NCBI RefSeq assembly: GCF_034675905.1
Contig: NZ_JAUCCV010000010.1
Span: 914,909-978,908 of the forward strand
Reading direction: 5' to 3'
Length of the DNA: 64,000 nt
Source of the DNA: Castellaniella sp034675905
Lineage (GTDB): Bacteria > Pseudomonadota > Gammaproteobacteria > Burkholderiales > Burkholderiaceae_B
The notes beneath the pieces are model-generated. The model was not told the DNA's origin, ran no database searches, and saw only the letters and a program-made list of their open reading frames with translations. Position 1 is the stretch's first letter; every line of letters starts with the position of its first letter. Below are positions 17,179-27,299 of the stretch, in pieces. A program made the position numbers and the translations under genes.

Positions 17179-18536
17179 CAACCGATACCCTGACGCATGA
17201 TGCCGCAGACCTGTGGCTGCGGGATATGAATACCAGCGGCGATCATCGGGGCCGGCGCGGGCGCCCGAACTGGACGGACCTTGGCTTTTTCCTGCTGCTG
17301 GCGGTAGGGGCCGGCCATGTGCTGACCACGTACGGCCAGTTCATGGACTACTACGAGAAGCTGATCCTGATCGGAGCCGTGGTGCTGTTCAGCTGGCTGG
17401 GTTGGCTGTGGCGGCCGCTGCGGGTGCTGATGGTCACCGCGGGCGCCAGCGCGCTGCTGGCCATCTGGCTCTACAGTCCGACAGGCGTCTTGCTGCAGGG
17501 CGATCTGTCGCGGGCTGAATCCACCTTCCTGCTGAAATACCTGCTGTCCTCGCAGTCTGCAATCCTGTGGATGTGCGCCCTGTTCGTGTTGGCCACCGTC
17601 TGTTATTGGGCCGGCTTTGTCAGCCAGACCGCTGCCTGGCTGGGCACGGTCCTGACCTGGAGCGCCGTCTATGCCGGCCTGACGGGCCTGCTGGTGCGCT
17701 GGCGCGAAGGCCACCTGATGGGGCCGGACATCGGTCACATTCCTGTCAGCAATCTGTACGAGGTATTTGTGCTGATGTCGCTGATCACGGCCCTGTTCTA
17801 TCTGTACTACGAACGTCGTTATGCCACCCGGGCGTTGGGTGGTTTCGTGCTGCTGGTCATCACCTCGCTGGTCGTGTTTCTGCTGTGGTATTCCTTCTCT
17901 CGTGATGCCTATCAGATCCAGCCGCTGGTTCCGGCCCTGAAAAGCTGGTGGATGAAACTGCATGTGCCGGCGAACTTCATCGGCTATGGCACCTTCAGCC
18001 TGGCCGCCATGGTGGGCTTTGCCTATCTGGTCAAATCGCACGGCGAAACGCGCAACTGGAAACCGCTGATCCCGGTGTTTCTGCTGGGCGCCGTGCTGTG
18101 CGCTGAGCCCTTTGTTTTCGGGTCGCGCGAATTATCGCTGACCTGGATGTTGTATTTCGGCATCGGGGCGCTGATCGTGGGTACGATCCTGGCGTTCAGG
18201 GCGCCGATCGCCCAACGTCTGCCATCGCTGGAGCTGCTGGACGACATCATGTACCGGGCCATTGCGGTCGGGTTCGCCTTCTTTACGATCGCCACCATCC
18301 TGGGGGCCTTGTGGGCTGCAGACGCCTGGGGTACCTATTGGCAATGGGATCCGAAAGAAACCTGGGCGTTGATCGTCTGGCTGAATTACGCCGCCTGGCT
18401 GCATATGCGTTTGATGAAAGGCTTGCGCGGGTCCATGGCGGCATATTGGGCGCTCAGCGGCCTGCTGGTGACCAGTTTCGCCTTTCTGGGGGTGAACATG
18501 TTCCTGTCCGGACTGCATTCCTACGGCGAACTGTAG
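17175..18536 (+). CDS. ccsB: Cytochrome c biogenesis protein CcsB (ResC/CcsA family, heme handling)
   Basis: A 453-residue polytopic protein. The tryptophan-rich WWD motif WGTYWQWDPKETWAL (about residues 385-399) binds heme on the periplasmic side, and helices flank it. Conserved His residues occur in the LHVPANFIGYG and LNYAAWLHMR segments. The N-terminal 35 residues are hydrophilic. It is the partner of ResB, with overlapping reading frames. Presence of this pair indicates System II maturation for the cytochromes in this window. Confidence 0.93.
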   Translation: MTTDTLTHDAADLWLRDMNTSGDHRGRRGRPNWTDLGFFLLLAVGAGHVLTTYGQFMDYYEKLILIGAVVLFSWLGWLWRPLRVLMVTAGASALLAIWLYSPTGVLLQGDLSRAESTFLLKYLLSSQSAILWMCALFVLATVCYWAGFVSQTAAWLGTVLTWSAVYAGLTGLLVRWREGHLMGPDIGHIPVSNLYEVFVLMSLITALFYLYYERRYATRALGGFVLLVITSLVVFLLWYSFSRDAYQIQPLVPALKSWWMKLHVPANFIGYGTFSLAAMVGFAYLVKSHGETRNWKPLIPVFLLGAVLCAEPFVFGSRELSLTWMLYFGIGALIVGTILAFRAPIAQRLPSLELLDDIMYRAIAVGFAFFTIATILGALWAADAWGTYWQWDPKETWALIVWLNYAAWLHMRLMKGLRGSMAAYWALSGLLVTSFAFLGVNMFLSGLHSYGEL

Positions 18537-18600
18537 CGTCTTAGGGGCAGACGGCGGGCTTGTGATAAATTACAAGTAAGACCATTTTTCATCGGCTGCC

Positions 18601-19617
18601 ATGCCCATCAGCCTCGATCCTGATCGATCCGGGAATCGTGCGCAGGCTCTGGCTTTACTGGCTCTGCGCACTCAGGTCCGGATACTGACCACACTCTGGC
18701 CCATGCAGGCATGGGCCGTCTTTGACCAGTTGCAGGGGGATGCCGCGCTACCCTTGGTGGCGCGGGGTTTCTTGCGCGGTATCCGCCGCCAGCGCCTGGA
18801 TGCCTGGCTGGCGACCTGTCATACGCAGGCGCTGTTCGGGCTCAACGGCGCCAAGCTGCATCAGGTCGTCCGCAGCCATGAACCGTCCTCCTCCGATGCC
18901 TCCGCCCCGCTGGCGGCGGTTGGCAGCCGTCTTGTCTGTCTGCCCTTGTGGGTGCCGGGCCGCACTCATGCCAGCGGCTTGATGACAGGTCTGCTGCCTG
19001 ACGACGCTGACGGCCTTCCGGCGCCCGATCAGATGGCGACGCTGTCCTGGTCTCTCGAAGCCATGGCCCTGGCCTTGGCGCAATGGGAAGAAAGCGGCGA
19101 ACTCAATTCTCTGGTGCGGAATGTGCGCCGGGAAGCTTGCCTGGATCACCTGACCCGTGTCCTGAATCGGCGCGGCTGGGATATCTGCGTCCAGCGGTTG
19201 GAACGCAGCGATGGCCCTGATCGCGCGGTGATCATGCTGGATCTGGACGACCTGAAGCGGGTCAATGATCTGCAGGGTCATGCCACGGGAGACGCCCTGT
19301 TGCAGCGGACGGCGCAGGTCTTGCGCGCTGTCTTGCGGGGCGACGATGTGATTGCCCGCCTGGGCGGCGATGAGTTCGGTTTGCTGATCGCGCCTGGGGT
19401 GACGGCGGCATCGCTGGCCCGGTTCGCCGCGCGTATCCGCGAGGCATTGGAGCAGGCCAAGGTGCAGGTGTCGCTGGGTGCGGCTTTGCAGTCCGAGGCC
19501 GGGCACGTGCAGGACGCGCTGGCGCTGGCCGACCAGCGCATGTATCAGGACAAACAGGATCGCCTGGGGGTAGTGCGCGACCGGCGTTCGGTTGCAACCC
19601 CTGGGGACCCGGTTTAG
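18601..19617 (+). CDS. GGDEF diguanylate cyclase with unrecognised N-terminal domain
   Basis: A 338-residue protein. The C-terminal catalytic domain has an intact GGDEF at about residues 255-259, preceded five residues upstream by RGDD, an RxxD inhibitory site, so an active, product-inhibited cyclase is expected. The N-terminal 165 residues are soluble and not recognised; they could be a small-ligand sensor. No membrane helix is evident. There is no clear ribosome site before ATG 18601. Its stop lies one base from the stop of the convergent GGDEF-EAL gene. Confidence 0.85.
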   Translation: MPISLDPDRSGNRAQALALLALRTQVRILTTLWPMQAWAVFDQLQGDAALPLVARGFLRGIRRQRLDAWLATCHTQALFGLNGAKLHQVVRSHEPSSSDASAPLAAVGSRLVCLPLWVPGRTHASGLMTGLLPDDADGLPAPDQMATLSWSLEAMALALAQWEESGELNSLVRNVRREACLDHLTRVLNRRGWDICVQRLERSDGPDRAVIMLDLDDLKRVNDLQGHATGDALLQRTAQVLRAVLRGDDVIARLGGDEFGLLIAPGVTAASLARFAARIREALEQAKVQVSLGAALQSEAGHVQDALALADQRMYQDKQDRLGVVRDRRSVATPGDPV

Positions 19618-19618
19618 T

Positions 19619-22531
19619 TCAAACCGAACGCTTGCCGCTGATTTCCTCGACGTAGGCTTGCGCCGCCGGGTTGGCGATCAAGGGCAGAATATTGTCGTAG
19701 GCCAGAATGTCTTCGGGCGGCCGGGCGGCTGAGATCACATAGCCTTGCACGTAATCCACCCCCATATCGGCCAGAGTACGCAGCGTAGCGACGTCTTCCA
19801 CCCATTCAGCGATGCATTCCATGCCCAGGTTATGGGCCAGATCCACGATGCTGTTGACGATGGCGATATTGGCCTCGCTGCTGAGCATGTCGCGGATCAG
19901 GGACCCATCGATCTTGATGGTGTCTGCCGGCAGTTCTTTCAGATAGGAAAACGAGGTATAGCCCGCGCCGAAATCATCCAGCGCCACGCGGGCGCCCATG
20001 CGTTGCAGGCGACGCATGAATTGCCGGGTGCGCTCCAGATCCTGCAGCGCCACGCCTTCGGTGATTTCCACACACAGGCGGCGCGTGAATTGCGGCTGCT
20101 GGTTCAGAATGCCGAACAAGGTGTCGATGAAGCGGTCATCGTTCAGGGATACCCCGCTGAGATTGATGTTCATCTGCTGGGTCTGGCCCAGTTTCAGATG
20201 GTGCTTGGACATCCATTGCAGGGCTGTGGAAAACACCCATTTGTCGATCACGGTGATCATGCCGCTGTCTTCGGCGGCCTGGATGATCTTTTGGGTCTGC
20301 AGCGGATGTTCGCCATGGTTGCGCACACGCAGCAAGACCTCGAAATTCAAGGTCTGCAGAGGGTGGCGCAGCGACATGATGGGTTGCATGGCCAGGTGGA
20401 TGTCGTCGGGGGGCGAACCCTGCTCCAGCTGCTCGAATACGCGCAGTTCGCTGATGTGGTCGAACAGCTCGTGCGCATTTTCTTCGTAGAGCACAATATC
20501 CTGGTGCTGCTTGCGGGCATCCCGGCAGGCGCGGGTGGCGGCGGCGATGGCGTCCTTGGGACGCATGCGGGGGTCCAGATCAATCAGGCCCATGGCGCTT
20601 TTGATCTGGAAGGCGCGATCACCCACATAAAAGGGAGAACTGTTCAGGCTGTCGATCATGTCCTGGGCGATGCGCTGGGCCTCGCGGGCGCGGATCTGGG
20701 GGAACAGGATGATGAAATCGTCGCTGCCGATCCGGCCCAGTTGATGCTGCTCGGACAGCGCGTATTTCAGGCGGTCGCAGGCCAGTTGCAGCAGATGGTC
20801 GCCGGCGGAATGGCCGAACAGGTCATTGACCCGTTTCAGATGATCCAGGCTGAGATAAGACAGGGCGCAGGGCGTGCCGGACTGCTGCAGATCCTGGATG
20901 GCGGACTGCATGGCGTCTTCGATCCCGCGCCGGTTCAGGGTATTGGTCAGCGCGTCGTGGTCTGTCATCAGGCGCAGATTGCGCAGGGTTTCCGTGCGCG
21001 CCGTGACATCTTGCAAAGAGCCTTCGATGCGGCTGCCCACCAGGGTGGCGCGCAGCAGGAAATTGCGTGTGGGCGCCTTGGGGTCTGGATTGTGCTGCTG
21101 AATTTCGGTATCGCGGCCTTGTTCCGTCGCCAGCGACACCGCCACCCAGTCGACGTCGTCAAAGAACGCATTCCAGTTGAGCGCCGGGATTTCGACTTCG
21201 GTCTGGATCCGGAGCATGGTGCGGGCGTTGGGATTCAGATGTTCGAAATGGCGGGTCGCCCCCAGCGTGAACAGGCCTAGCGGCGACAGCGAATCGTGCA
21301 CGATCAATTCGTTGCGCTGACGCAGGCGCATCTGACGGTCTTCGCGCGTGCGATTGGCGGTGGCCAGCGCCACCAGCAGATTGCAGGCCAGAAACAGAAT
21401 GGTCGCCAGCCAGGCGCCAAGTGAGGCGCGCTGATTCAGGCCGATCAGGATCAATCCCGTCGTCAGGATGACGGCTGCCAGACAGACGCCCAGCGTATGC
21501 CAGAACAGTGATCGGGTCGTAAAGCGGAACAATGCATGGATCAGGATAGTGGCGACCAGCGCCGTCCCCACCCAGGCTGCCAGGAAAGTGGCGGTTTGAA
21601 AGACGCCATAAGACGGGATGGTCAGGGGCAGCAACAGCAGGACGGATGACGCGATGCCGACTTGCTGCAACCGGCGGTGCATGGGCGCGCCCAGCCCTTG
21701 CCGGAACAAGCGGGTGAATAGCAGCCAGGTCGTGGTGAAGGACAGCAACAATGTCAGTTTGCGGGACCAGACCAGTTCGTCTGGCGACAGCAGGTGTCCC
21801 AGCCAGAGATGGTCCCAGCCCATCGCCCAGGCGCCCAGGCGCAGATTGCACAGGATCCAGCAGGTCAGCAGCACGTACAGGTGGTCGCGGGTCGTGACGG
21901 CGATGACGGCGATGAAGGCGGCCAACACCAGCAGTCCGCCTTCCAGCAGCCCCAGCGCATGGGCCTGCATGGCCTTGGCGACAGCCAGATCGGCAGGTTG
22001 CCATTGTTCGATGGACAATGGGCCGGGGACGGCCTGATCCAGCTGGCAGAGTACCTGTGCCGCCGGCGCGGCCGGGATGGCGGTGTCGTACCCCAGGATG
22101 CTGGACTGGAAAGTCAGGGTCATCAGCGGGCCGGCTTGTTGCTCGTCCAGCAGCCAGCAGTTGGGCGCCGCCGCCAGGGTGCTGCGCACCAGTAGGGCCG
22201 GTGGCGGCGTGCTGTCGGAGCCTAGTTGCGGATTGAGGTCTGCCAGCAGCCAGGCGGGGCCGGCCGGCATCTGCTGAGACAGGCGGGTGGGACTGGTTTG
22301 CAGTGCGGATGCCGCATGATACGGGCCGTCAAACTGGCCAGAGAAGAAGTGCGTGGCAATGCCCTGCCCCGACGGGCTGGCATGATGCATGGGAAACAGC
22401 CAAGCGCTGAGCACCATGCCCAGCCCCAGCAGCAGAGGCAGCAGAAAGTACACGAAAAAGACGCGCGAACGACCGGGTCGGGCGGCGGGTGGCTGGTCGG
22501 GCGTAGAGGCGAAATCCTTCTGTGGTGACAT
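19619..22531 (-). CDS. Membrane GGDEF-EAL protein, probable c-di-GMP phosphodiesterase
   Basis: A 970-residue protein. The N-terminal 400 residues include an anchor helix, a periplasmic portion and about seven helices, resembling 7TM signalling receptors. A PAS-like linker precedes a GGDEF domain in which the signature is degenerate (GSDDF) and has no RxxD site, so cyclase activity is doubtful. The C-terminal EAL domain keeps EVLLR (EAL with Ala to Val), the DDFGAGYTSFSYLKELP block and KIDGSLI, so hydrolysis of c-di-GMP is likely. ATG 22531 is preferred over the TTG 10 codons upstream. Confidence 0.88.
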   Translation of the reverse strand: MSPQKDFASTPDQPPAARPGRSRVFFVYFLLPLLLGLGMVLSAWLFPMHHASPSGQGIATHFFSGQFDGPYHAASALQTSPTRLSQQMPAGPAWLLADLNPQLGSDSTPPPALLVRSTLAAAPNCWLLDEQQAGPLMTLTFQSSILGYDTAIPAAPAAQVLCQLDQAVPGPLSIEQWQPADLAVAKAMQAHALGLLEGGLLVLAAFIAVIAVTTRDHLYVLLTCWILCNLRLGAWAMGWDHLWLGHLLSPDELVWSRKLTLLLSFTTTWLLFTRLFRQGLGAPMHRRLQQVGIASSVLLLLPLTIPSYGVFQTATFLAAWVGTALVATILIHALFRFTTRSLFWHTLGVCLAAVILTTGLILIGLNQRASLGAWLATILFLACNLLVALATANRTREDRQMRLRQRNELIVHDSLSPLGLFTLGATRHFEHLNPNARTMLRIQTEVEIPALNWNAFFDDVDWVAVSLATEQGRDTEIQQHNPDPKAPTRNFLLRATLVGSRIEGSLQDVTARTETLRNLRLMTDHDALTNTLNRRGIEDAMQSAIQDLQQSGTPCALSYLSLDHLKRVNDLFGHSAGDHLLQLACDRLKYALSEQHQLGRIGSDDFIILFPQIRAREAQRIAQDMIDSLNSSPFYVGDRAFQIKSAMGLIDLDPRMRPKDAIAAATRACRDARKQHQDIVLYEENAHELFDHISELRVFEQLEQGSPPDDIHLAMQPIMSLRHPLQTLNFEVLLRVRNHGEHPLQTQKIIQAAEDSGMITVIDKWVFSTALQWMSKHHLKLGQTQQMNINLSGVSLNDDRFIDTLFGILNQQPQFTRRLCVEITEGVALQDLERTRQFMRRLQRMGARVALDDFGAGYTSFSYLKELPADTIKIDGSLIRDMLSSEANIAIVNSIVDLAHNLGMECIAEWVEDVATLRTLADMGVDYVQGYVISAARPPEDILAYDNILPLIANPAAQAYVEEISGKRSV

Positions 22532-22646
22532 GCAGCGGCTGAGTAAGACAGGGAATCGCAACCCATGTGTTTCAGGGCGGATTGCAGTGATATACGCTTT
22601 ACGGCAAAAAACGGGTGGATTTTAGCCTGTCCTGCCGTGGGCCGCT

Positions 22647-23918
22647 TCAGGGACGGGGCGGGATGCGTTCCTGGGCGTAGAGCGCCTGAACCAATTCGCG
22701 CGGGCGGATCAGCCAGTGTTGCTCGCCGTCGACCAGGACTTCGGCTGCTCTGGGGCGTGTGTTGTATTGGCTGGACATGGAAAACGCGTACGCGCCTGCC
22801 GATTGAATCGCCAGCAGGTCGCCTTGTTCCAGGGGCAGTTGACGCTCCCGTGCCAGCCAGTCGCCGCTTTCGCAGATTGGTCCGACGATATCGTAGGTAT
22901 CCATCCGGGTGCCGGTGCGCGGTTGCACGGGAATCACGCCGTGCCAGGCTTCGTACAGGGCGGGGCGCATCAGGTCGTTCATGGCGGCATCCACGATCGC
23001 AAAGTTGCGGACCTCGGTGTGCTTCAGATATTCGACGCGTGTCAGCAGCACGCCGGCATTGCCCACCAGGGATCGACCGGGTTCCAGAATGACCTGCAGG
23101 TAACCCAGTCCGTGCGCCTGCAGCGCGGCGAACACCGGATTCAGCAGTTCCGCCGGGTGTGGCGGGGTTTCATCGGTATAGCGGATACCCAGGCCGCCGC
23201 CCAGATCCAGGTGGCGCAGCGTGATGCCCTCGGCCGCCAACTCGTCGATCAGGGTCAGCAGCTTGTCCAGGGCGTCCAGATAGGGGCTGATCTGGGTGAT
23301 CTGCGAGCCGATGTGGCAGTCCACGCCGACGATCTCCAGCCCGGGCAGTTGCCGGGCCTGGCGATACAGGGCGGGCGCCTTCAGGATGTCGATGCCGAAT
23401 TTGTTTTCTTTCAGCCCGGTGGAAATGTAGGGATGGGTCTTGGCGTCCACGTCCGGGTTGACGCGCAGCGACACCGGGGCGCGCACACCCATTTCCTGGG
23501 CGATATCGGCCAGTCGTTCCAGTTCGGCGGCGGATTCGACGTTGAAGCATTTGATGCCGGCCGTCAGGGCCTGGCGGATTTCCCAGCCTTGCTTGCCCAC
23601 GCCGGAAAACACGATGCGCGCGGGGTCGGCGCCGGCTGCCAGCACACGGGCTAATTCGCCGCCCGATACGATGTCGAATCCCGATCCCAGTTGCTGGAAT
23701 TCGTGCAGCACGGCCAGGTTGGAATTGGCTTTGACGCCATAGCAGATCAGTGCGTTGCGCCCGGCGATGGCGGATTCATAACGCTGCCAGGCTTCCTGCA
23801 GAGCCGCGCGGGAATAGACGTAGAGCGGCGTTCCGTAGCGGTCGGCCAGATCGCTGAGCGGCAGATCTTCAGCATGCAGGACACCGTCCCGGATCGGAAA
23901 ATGAGGGGCAGCAGTCAT
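22647..23918 (-). CDS. lysA: Diaminopimelate decarboxylase
   Basis: A 423-residue fold III PLP enzyme that converts meso-diaminopimelate to lysine. The PLP lysine is Lys63 in CYGVKANSN. The glycine loop appears in LGGGLGIRY, and the second active-site Cys lies in CESGDWLA. It follows lptM by 6 bases on the same strand, the usual lptM-lysA pairing. ATG 23918 is chosen over the TTG two codons upstream. Confidence 0.96.
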   Translation of the reverse strand: MTAAPHFPIRDGVLHAEDLPLSDLADRYGTPLYVYSRAALQEAWQRYESAIAGRNALICYGVKANSNLAVLHEFQQLGSGFDIVSGGELARVLAAGADPARIVFSGVGKQGWEIRQALTAGIKCFNVESAAELERLADIAQEMGVRAPVSLRVNPDVDAKTHPYISTGLKENKFGIDILKAPALYRQARQLPGLEIVGVDCHIGSQITQISPYLDALDKLLTLIDELAAEGITLRHLDLGGGLGIRYTDETPPHPAELLNPVFAALQAHGLGYLQVILEPGRSLVGNAGVLLTRVEYLKHTEVRNFAIVDAAMNDLMRPALYEAWHGVIPVQPRTGTRMDTYDIVGPICESGDWLARERQLPLEQGDLLAIQSAGAYAFSMSSQYNTRPRAAEVLVDGEQHWLIRPRELVQALYAQERIPPRP

Positions 23919-23924
23919 GGGCAA

Positions 23925-24095
23925 TCAGGGTTGGACAGTGGGGGTGACGGTAGGCGGCGCCACCAGGGCGGCGTCGGCGGGCGGCGGCGGGGTGGCGGGT
24001 TTGAGCGGGCCTTTCATGCCGCAGCCGCCCAGCAGCAACGCCAGGCAGGCGCCGGCCAGGATGGTGGAAACACGGATCAGGGGGCTAGGCATCAT
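23925..24095 (-). CDS. lptM: Small lipoprotein LptM (YifL-like)
   Basis: A 56-residue protein. The N-terminal hydrophobic segment ends in the lipobox LLGGC, followed by GMKGPLKP, the conserved motif of LptM/YifL. In Escherichia coli this lipoprotein assists maturation of the LptD-LptE LPS translocon. The remainder is a low-complexity Pro/Ala/Val tail. The ATG overlaps the mrcA stop by one base (TGATG), so translation is probably coupled; a second ATG follows immediately. Confidence 0.85.
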   Translation of the reverse strand: MMPSPLIRVSTILAGACLALLLGGCGMKGPLKPATPPPPADAALVAPPTVTPTVQP

Positions 24096-26539
24096 CAGAA
24101 GGGTACGCGCACAGGTTGAGGAACGGCGGCATCGCTGTCGTTCTGCCCATGCAGCTGATCCAGCAGGGCGCCGATGCCGTCCTGCCCGGTAGCTGGGGCG
24201 TCGCCCGGCATGGGGTCGCCAGGGGCGGGCAGGCCGACGCGGGCGATGGCGGTGCCGGGCGGGAATTCCGAAAAATAGTAGTCGTTGTCAGCGCGCAACA
24301 AGCCGCTGGGCGGCGGGCCGGGGGGGATTTCCGGCTGGCCGGCCAAGGCGGTGCGCATGTAGCCGACCCAGATCGGCAGGGCGGCGCCGCCTCCGGTTTC
24401 TCCCTGGCCCATGGATTTGGGCTGATCAAAGCCCATCCAGGCCACGGCCACCAGTTTAGGCATGAAGCCGGCGAACCAGGCGTCCTGGGAATCATTGGTG
24501 GTGCCGGTTTTTCCGCCGATGTCATTGCGTTTCAGCTCGCGGTGGGCGCGTGCGCCCGTACCGACAGTGGCCACGCCGCGCAGCATGTCATCCATCACAT
24601 AGGCGGTGCGCGGGTCGATGACCCGGGCCAGCGTGTCGCCGGCGATGGTCGGACGTGATCGCATGATGATCTTGCCGCTGCTGTCGGTCACATGGTCGAT
24701 CAGATAGGGCGGCACGCGGTAGCCGCCGTTGGCGAAGACGGCGTATCCGCCGGCCAGCTGCAGGGGCGTGACGCTGCCGGCGCCCAGGGCCAGCGGCAGC
24801 ACGGCAGGCTGGCGGGAACGATCAAAGCCGAAGCGTGTGATGTAGTCCTGCACATATTGCGGGCCGACTGCCTGCATGATGCGGATGGACACCATGTTCT
24901 TGGACTTATACAGGCCCTGACGCATGGTCAGCATGGGCTCGTAGGAGCGGCCGTAGTTTTTCGGATTCCAGGCCTTGGAGCCGGTCTGCTCGGCGGTCAG
25001 GGAAAAGGGTTCGTCGGAAATCTGGGTGGCGGGCGTCAGTCCGCGTTCCAGGGCGGACGCATAGATGAAGGGCTTGAATGAAGACCCCGGCTGGCGCCAG
25101 GCCTGCGTGACCCGGTTGAATTTGCCTTCTTCGAAGTCAAAGCCGCCCACCATGGCCACGATGCCGCCATCCTGGGGCCGCAACGACACCAGGGCGGCCT
25201 GGATGCTGGGCTTGTTCAGCAGTTCCCAGTAGTCGTCCTGCTGGTGAATATAGACCACGGAACCGCGCTGGATGCGGACGGCGTCCTTGGCGTTGGCGAC
25301 CAGGCCACGGGCCACGACCCGCAGCGCGCGCTTGTCGGTGATGTTGACGATGTCGCTGGGGCTGCGGGCGACCTTGACCTCGGTGGGGCTGGCAGACAGG
25401 ACGACGCCCGTCAGCAGGTCGCCGTTGTCGGGGTATTTCTCCTGGACGGTATCCAGGATGTCATTGAAGGCTTCCGGCTGGCTTTCGATGCCGGCTGGCA
25501 GGTCGACGGTTTCCTCGGGGCCGGGATAGGGCGCCCGACGGGTGTAGTCCAGGATGCCGGCGCGCAGGGATTCGTAGGCGGCTTCCTGGTCTTTGGACTG
25601 GATCGTGGTGTAGATATTGAAGCCGCGTGAATAAATGTCGTCCTGGTAGACGCCGTACAGCAGCTGGCGGGCCAGTTCGGCCGGGTATTCCCCATGCACG
25701 GCATAGCGGCCGGTGGGCGTGCCGGCGGCGGACTTGATGAGGATGGGCTGGTCCTTGGCCTGCTGGTATTCGGTGTCCGTCAGATAGCCCAGGTTGCGCA
25801 TACGGCCCAGCACATAGGCCTGGCGGGACTTGGCGCGTTCGAAATTCGAAATCGGGTTGAAGCGTGACGGGGCCTTGGGAATACCGGCCAGCATAGCGGC
25901 CTCGGCTGACGTGATGTCAGCCAGCGGCTTGCCGAAATACGTGCGGCTGGCCGCGGCGAAGCCGTAGGCGCGGTGTCCCAGGAAGATCTGGTTCATGTAC
26001 AGATCCAGGATCTGGTCCTTGCTCAGGGTGGCTTCGATCTTGAAGGTCAGCAGCAGTTCGTAGAATTTCCGCGTGTAGGTCTTTTCGGACGACAGGTAGA
26101 AATTGCGGGCAACCTGCATGGTGATGGTACTGGCGCCCTGGGTCTTGGACATATGCACCATGTTGGCGATGGCGGCGCGTAGCACGCCGGTCCAGTCGAT
26201 GCCGCCATGCTGGTAGAAACGGTCATCTTCCGCCGCCAGGATAGCGGACTTCATGATGTCCGGGATTTCGTCGAAGCGCAGCACGTTGCGCCGTTCTTCG
26301 CCGAATTCGCCGATCAGCACCTGGTCGGCGGTATAGATGCGCAACGGCACGCGTGGCCGATAATCGGTCATGGCGTGCAGGTCGGGCAGATTGGGCCATG
26401 CCAGCGCCAGCGCCAGCGACAGCAGCAAAGCGGCGCAGACGCCCATGCCGGCGCAGAGGACGAACGCCTTCAGGACCAGACGCATGAGCCAGGAACGGGC
26501 GGGCGCTTTGGCCTTGGTGGGAGTTTTGGTGGTTCTCAT
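24095..26539 (-). CDS. mrcA: Penicillin-binding protein 1A (bifunctional transglycosylase/transpeptidase)
   Basis: An 814-residue class A PBP. One membrane helix (about residues 20-45) precedes the glycosyltransferase domain with catalytic EDDRFYQHGG. After an OB-like insert comes the transpeptidase domain with SSFK in GSSFKPFIYAS, SKN, and KTGT in GGKTGTTNDSQDAW. It polymerises and cross-links peptidoglycan in the periplasm. ATG 26539 gives the standard basic N-terminus (MRTTKTPTK); the frame is open 56 codons further upstream with no family support. It is divergent from aroK. Confidence 0.96.
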   Translation of the reverse strand: MRTTKTPTKAKAPARSWLMRLVLKAFVLCAGMGVCAALLLSLALALAWPNLPDLHAMTDYRPRVPLRIYTADQVLIGEFGEERRNVLRFDEIPDIMKSAILAAEDDRFYQHGGIDWTGVLRAAIANMVHMSKTQGASTITMQVARNFYLSSEKTYTRKFYELLLTFKIEATLSKDQILDLYMNQIFLGHRAYGFAAASRTYFGKPLADITSAEAAMLAGIPKAPSRFNPISNFERAKSRQAYVLGRMRNLGYLTDTEYQQAKDQPILIKSAAGTPTGRYAVHGEYPAELARQLLYGVYQDDIYSRGFNIYTTIQSKDQEAAYESLRAGILDYTRRAPYPGPEETVDLPAGIESQPEAFNDILDTVQEKYPDNGDLLTGVVLSASPTEVKVARSPSDIVNITDKRALRVVARGLVANAKDAVRIQRGSVVYIHQQDDYWELLNKPSIQAALVSLRPQDGGIVAMVGGFDFEEGKFNRVTQAWRQPGSSFKPFIYASALERGLTPATQISDEPFSLTAEQTGSKAWNPKNYGRSYEPMLTMRQGLYKSKNMVSIRIMQAVGPQYVQDYITRFGFDRSRQPAVLPLALGAGSVTPLQLAGGYAVFANGGYRVPPYLIDHVTDSSGKIIMRSRPTIAGDTLARVIDPRTAYVMDDMLRGVATVGTGARAHRELKRNDIGGKTGTTNDSQDAWFAGFMPKLVAVAWMGFDQPKSMGQGETGGGAALPIWVGYMRTALAGQPEIPPGPPPSGLLRADNDYYFSEFPPGTAIARVGLPAPGDPMPGDAPATGQDGIGALLDQLHGQNDSDAAVPQPVRVPF

Positions 26540-26677
26540 CAGAGGCGATTGTAAGGCCTGGCGGAAGCAGGCCAGAGATCGGAGGCGGAGTCTATGTAAC
26601 TGGATGCTGCGAACGCGGCCGGATAAAGCATGTGTCAGCGCGTCGGATGGAGGTGTCGGAGCCCGTGCATCGGCCAA

Positions 26678-26686
26678 TGCGATAAT
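26678..26686 (+). promoter_or_regulatory. Candidate extended -10 element for aroK-aroB-dgt
   Basis: TGCGATAAT at 26678-26686 matches an extended -10 (TGn followed by a TATAAT-like hexamer), 30 bases before the aroK start. A -35 is not obvious. Confidence 0.35.
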
Positions 26687-26715
26687 ACACGCAAACCAAC
26701 CTCGCACCGCATCCC

Positions 26716-27294
26716 ATGCCGATGGAATCCGATCCCGCCACCGCTGCTATTTTCCCAGACTCTGCTCAGGACATGGCGACGCCGATTTTTCTGGTGGGCA
26801 TGATGGGGGTGGGTAAAACCACGATCGGCCGCCAGCTGGCAGCGGCGCTAGGGCGCGAGTTTATCGATCTGGATCATGCCATCGAGGCCCGTTGCGGGGT
26901 GCGTGTCGCCACCATTTTCGATATCGAGGGCGAGGCCGGCTTCCGCCGTCGAGAGACCGCCTTGCTGGATGAATATACCCGCGTGCCGGGGCTGGTGCTG
27001 GCCACGGGCGGCGGCGCTGTGCTGGCCGAGGAAAATCGCCGCATGCTGTCCGATCGGGGGTGCGTGGTCTATCTGCGCGCCAGCGTGGACGAACTATACC
27101 GGCGCGTGGCGCGGGACCGGAACCGGCCGCTGCTGCGCACCGACGATCCCCGTCAACGCATCGCCGACCTGCTGGCGCAACGCGAACCCTTGTATGACAG
27201 CGTGGCCGACATCCGGCAGGATACGGTGGATCAGCCCATCACCCAGATCGTGCGCAGTCTGCTGGCCTTGTTGCCGGCTCATCCTTTACAGTAG
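26716..27294 (+). CDS. aroK: Shikimate kinase
   Basis: A 192-residue P-loop kinase phosphorylating shikimate at O3. The Walker A motif GMMGVGKTT spans residues 28-36. Shikimate-binding residues appear in FIDLDHAIE and GFRRRE, with the GGGAVL block following. An extra 20 residues before MATPIFLVG suggest ATG 26773 as an alternative start. It is followed 5 bases later by aroB, the typical aroKB pair of aromatic amino-acid synthesis. Confidence 0.95.
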   Translation: MPMESDPATAAIFPDSAQDMATPIFLVGMMGVGKTTIGRQLAAALGREFIDLDHAIEARCGVRVATIFDIEGEAGFRRRETALLDEYTRVPGLVLATGGGAVLAEENRRMLSDRGCVVYLRASVDELYRRVARDRNRPLLRTDDPRQRIADLLAQREPLYDSVADIRQDTVDQPITQIVRSLLALLPAHPLQ

Positions 27295-27299
27295 ATCTC

